Notes under the pieces: model-generated | What the model was told of the DNA's origin: nothing | Seen by the model: only the letters and a program-made list of their open reading frames with translations | Databases searched by the model: none | Made by a program: the position numbers and the translations under genes | Part shown: piece by piece, positions 52,334-53,350 of the stretch | How positions within the stretch are numbered: position 1 is the first letter of the stretch | Layout: every line of letters begins with the position of its first letter | From: DASYAE01 sp036501535 | GTDB lineage: Bacteria; Actinomycetota; Actinomycetes; Streptomycetales; Catenulisporaceae | NCBI GenBank assembly: GCA_036501535.1 | Contig: DASYAE010000017.1 | Span: forward strand, 1 to 53,350 | Reading direction: 5' to 3' | Length of the DNA stretch: 53,350 nucleotides

Positions 52334-53350
52334 TCACAGCGCCCGGCCACCGTGTTCGGGTTCGAAGGCTGTGTCGAGCGGACCGTTCATGGCGGCGGTG
52401 AGCGTCGTGCCGTCGGCCTCGTCGATGAGCAGGAACGCACCGGTGTGCCGGTTGTCCGCATAGTCGTCGAGTGGCAGCGGTGCGGCGGTGCGCAGCGTGA
52501 TCTGCCCGATCTCGTTGGCGGACAGGCATGGCGGCTGCGGTACCCGGCCGAGCGTGTCGATGTCGAGCCGGAAGTCGATCCCGCCGACCACGGCTTTGAC
52601 ACAGGCCGTGCCGTGGCGTAGCAGGACGCGGTCATGTGCGCGCAGCGGCCGGTCCGCGAGATGGCATGCCGTGGCGACCACGAGCCGGCTGGTCGCCGGG
52701 GCCTGATCCGCCAAGGCGATCACGTCGCCGCGCGCGACGTCGAGGTCGTCGGCCAGCCGGATGGTCACCGACTGCGGGGCGAATGCGATACCGACGTCCC
52801 GCTCGCCGAGCCGGTCGATGCCTGCGATGGTGCTGCGCCGGCCCGAGGGGAGTACGACCACTTCGTCGCCGGTCCGCAGCACACCGGAGACGAGCTGGCC
52901 GGCGTAGCCGCGGTAGTCGCGGAACTCGCCGGGGGTCTGCGGGCGCAGCACGTACTGCACCGGGAAGCGTGCCGCGTGGAGCGCCGGATCCTCGTCGACG
53001 TCGACGGTCTCCAGGTGCTCGAGCAGGGTCGGGCCGCCGTACCAGTCTGTCAGACCGGCCACGTTCACCACGTTGGCGCCGGTCAGGGCACTGATCGGGA
53101 TCGCGGTGACGTCCGGGGTGCCCAGCGCGGCGGCGAACGCGGTGAACTCGTCGGCGATCGCGGCGAAGGCCTGCTCGTCGTAGCCGACCAGGTCCATCTT
53201 GTTGACCGCCAGCACCACGTGCGGGACGCGCAGCAGCGCCGCGATCGCCGCGTGCCGCCGGGTCTGCTGCACGACGCCGTTGCGTGCGTCGACGAGCACG
53301 ACTGCCAGCTGCGCGGTGGAGGCGCCGGTGACCATGTTGCGGGTGTACTG
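52334..53350 (-). CDS. cysN: Sulfate adenylyltransferase large subunit (GTPase), partial
   Basis: At least 338 residues are visible; the N-terminus with the P-loop lies beyond the window. The GTPase part shows RNMVTGASTAQLAVVLVDARN, VVQQTRRHAAIAALL and the guanine-specificity motif NKMDLV. EF-Tu-like beta-barrel domains follow (FPVQYVLRPQTPGEFRDYRG, GYAGQLVSGVLRTGDEVVVLP). CysN with CysD makes adenosine phosphosulfate from sulfate and ATP in sulfur assimilation; cysD is expected upstream on the same strand, outside the window. The C-terminus is complete (EPEHGGRAL) and no fused APS kinase follows. Confidence 0.93.
   Translation of the reverse strand, partial: QYTRNMVTGASTAQLAVVLVDARNGVVQQTRRHAAIAALLRVPHVVLAVNKMDLVGYDEQAFAAIADEFTAFAAALGTPDVTAIPISALTGANVVNVAGLTDWYGGPTLLEHLETVDVDEDPALHAARFPVQYVLRPQTPGEFRDYRGYAGQLVSGVLRTGDEVVVLPSGRRSTIAGIDRLGERDVGIAFAPQSVTIRLADDLDVARGDVIALADQAPATSRLVVATACHLADRPLRAHDRVLLRHGTACVKAVVGGIDFRLDIDTLGRVPQPPCLSANEIGQITLRTAAPLPLDDYADNRHTGAFLLIDEADGTTLTAAMNGPLDTAFEPEHGGRAL

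Overview
The window is very GC-rich bacterial DNA with GTG/TTG starts, purine-rich ribosome binding sites, rare TTA codons, XRE/DUF5753 plus DUF397 regulators, a SARP-type regulator and several NB-ARC/TPR STAND proteins. This points to a filamentous actinobacterium (Streptomycetales/Catenulisporales-like). The genus cannot be fixed from the sequence alone. No insertion sequence, phage structural gene or CRISPR array was seen.

Region A (1-8.1 kb) is metabolic and housekeeping: the start of a secreted GH18 chitinase (edge-truncated) divergent from a ROK regulator, leucyl-tRNA synthetase, a left-handed beta-helix (gamma-carbonic-anhydrase-like) protein, a decayed aconitase remnant and an ABC exporter. 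Region B (8.2-15.4 kb) begins with a tandem pair of structurally odd tRNA genes lying in the apparent leader of a zinc-ribbon SDR plus leucine-rich-repeat operon. That operon converges on a three-gene operon (unknown protein, HExxH/VWA protein, tandem AAA+ MoxR ATPase). Region C (15.5-28 kb) holds a CUT2 sugar ABC importer with a LacI/ROK-type operator, an AraC plus glyoxalase pair, a DnaA-box cluster, two genes truncated head-to-head at a rearrangement junction, an LLM-type F420 oxidoreductase divergent from a MarR regulator, and an ABC-2 exporter.

Region D (28.7-52 kb) is the most unusual part. Two related modules each contain a nucleoside-phosphorylase-like protein (PNP), an NB-ARC/TPR STAND NTPase, a 72-residue precursor-like peptide and a HExxH putative peptide beta-hydroxylase. 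Module 1 (28.7-38.8 kb) couples its PNP to VMAP-C, MoxR and vWA parts, with the vWA domain fused to the NB-ARC/TPR protein. Module 2 (44.9-52.0 kb) instead uses EAD-type adaptor domains. The two 72-residue peptides end in a shared motif (RANLGG-x-x-PPGR-x-D). The module 2 STAND protein carries two N-terminal adaptor domains, one resembling a domain in each of the two PNPs. I infer one linked conflict/immune network combined with a RiPP-type peptide modification arm. Between the modules lie a SARP/NB-ARC/TPR regulator, a membrane PLD-like protein and an XRE/DUF397 pair. The right edge enters cysN of sulfate activation.
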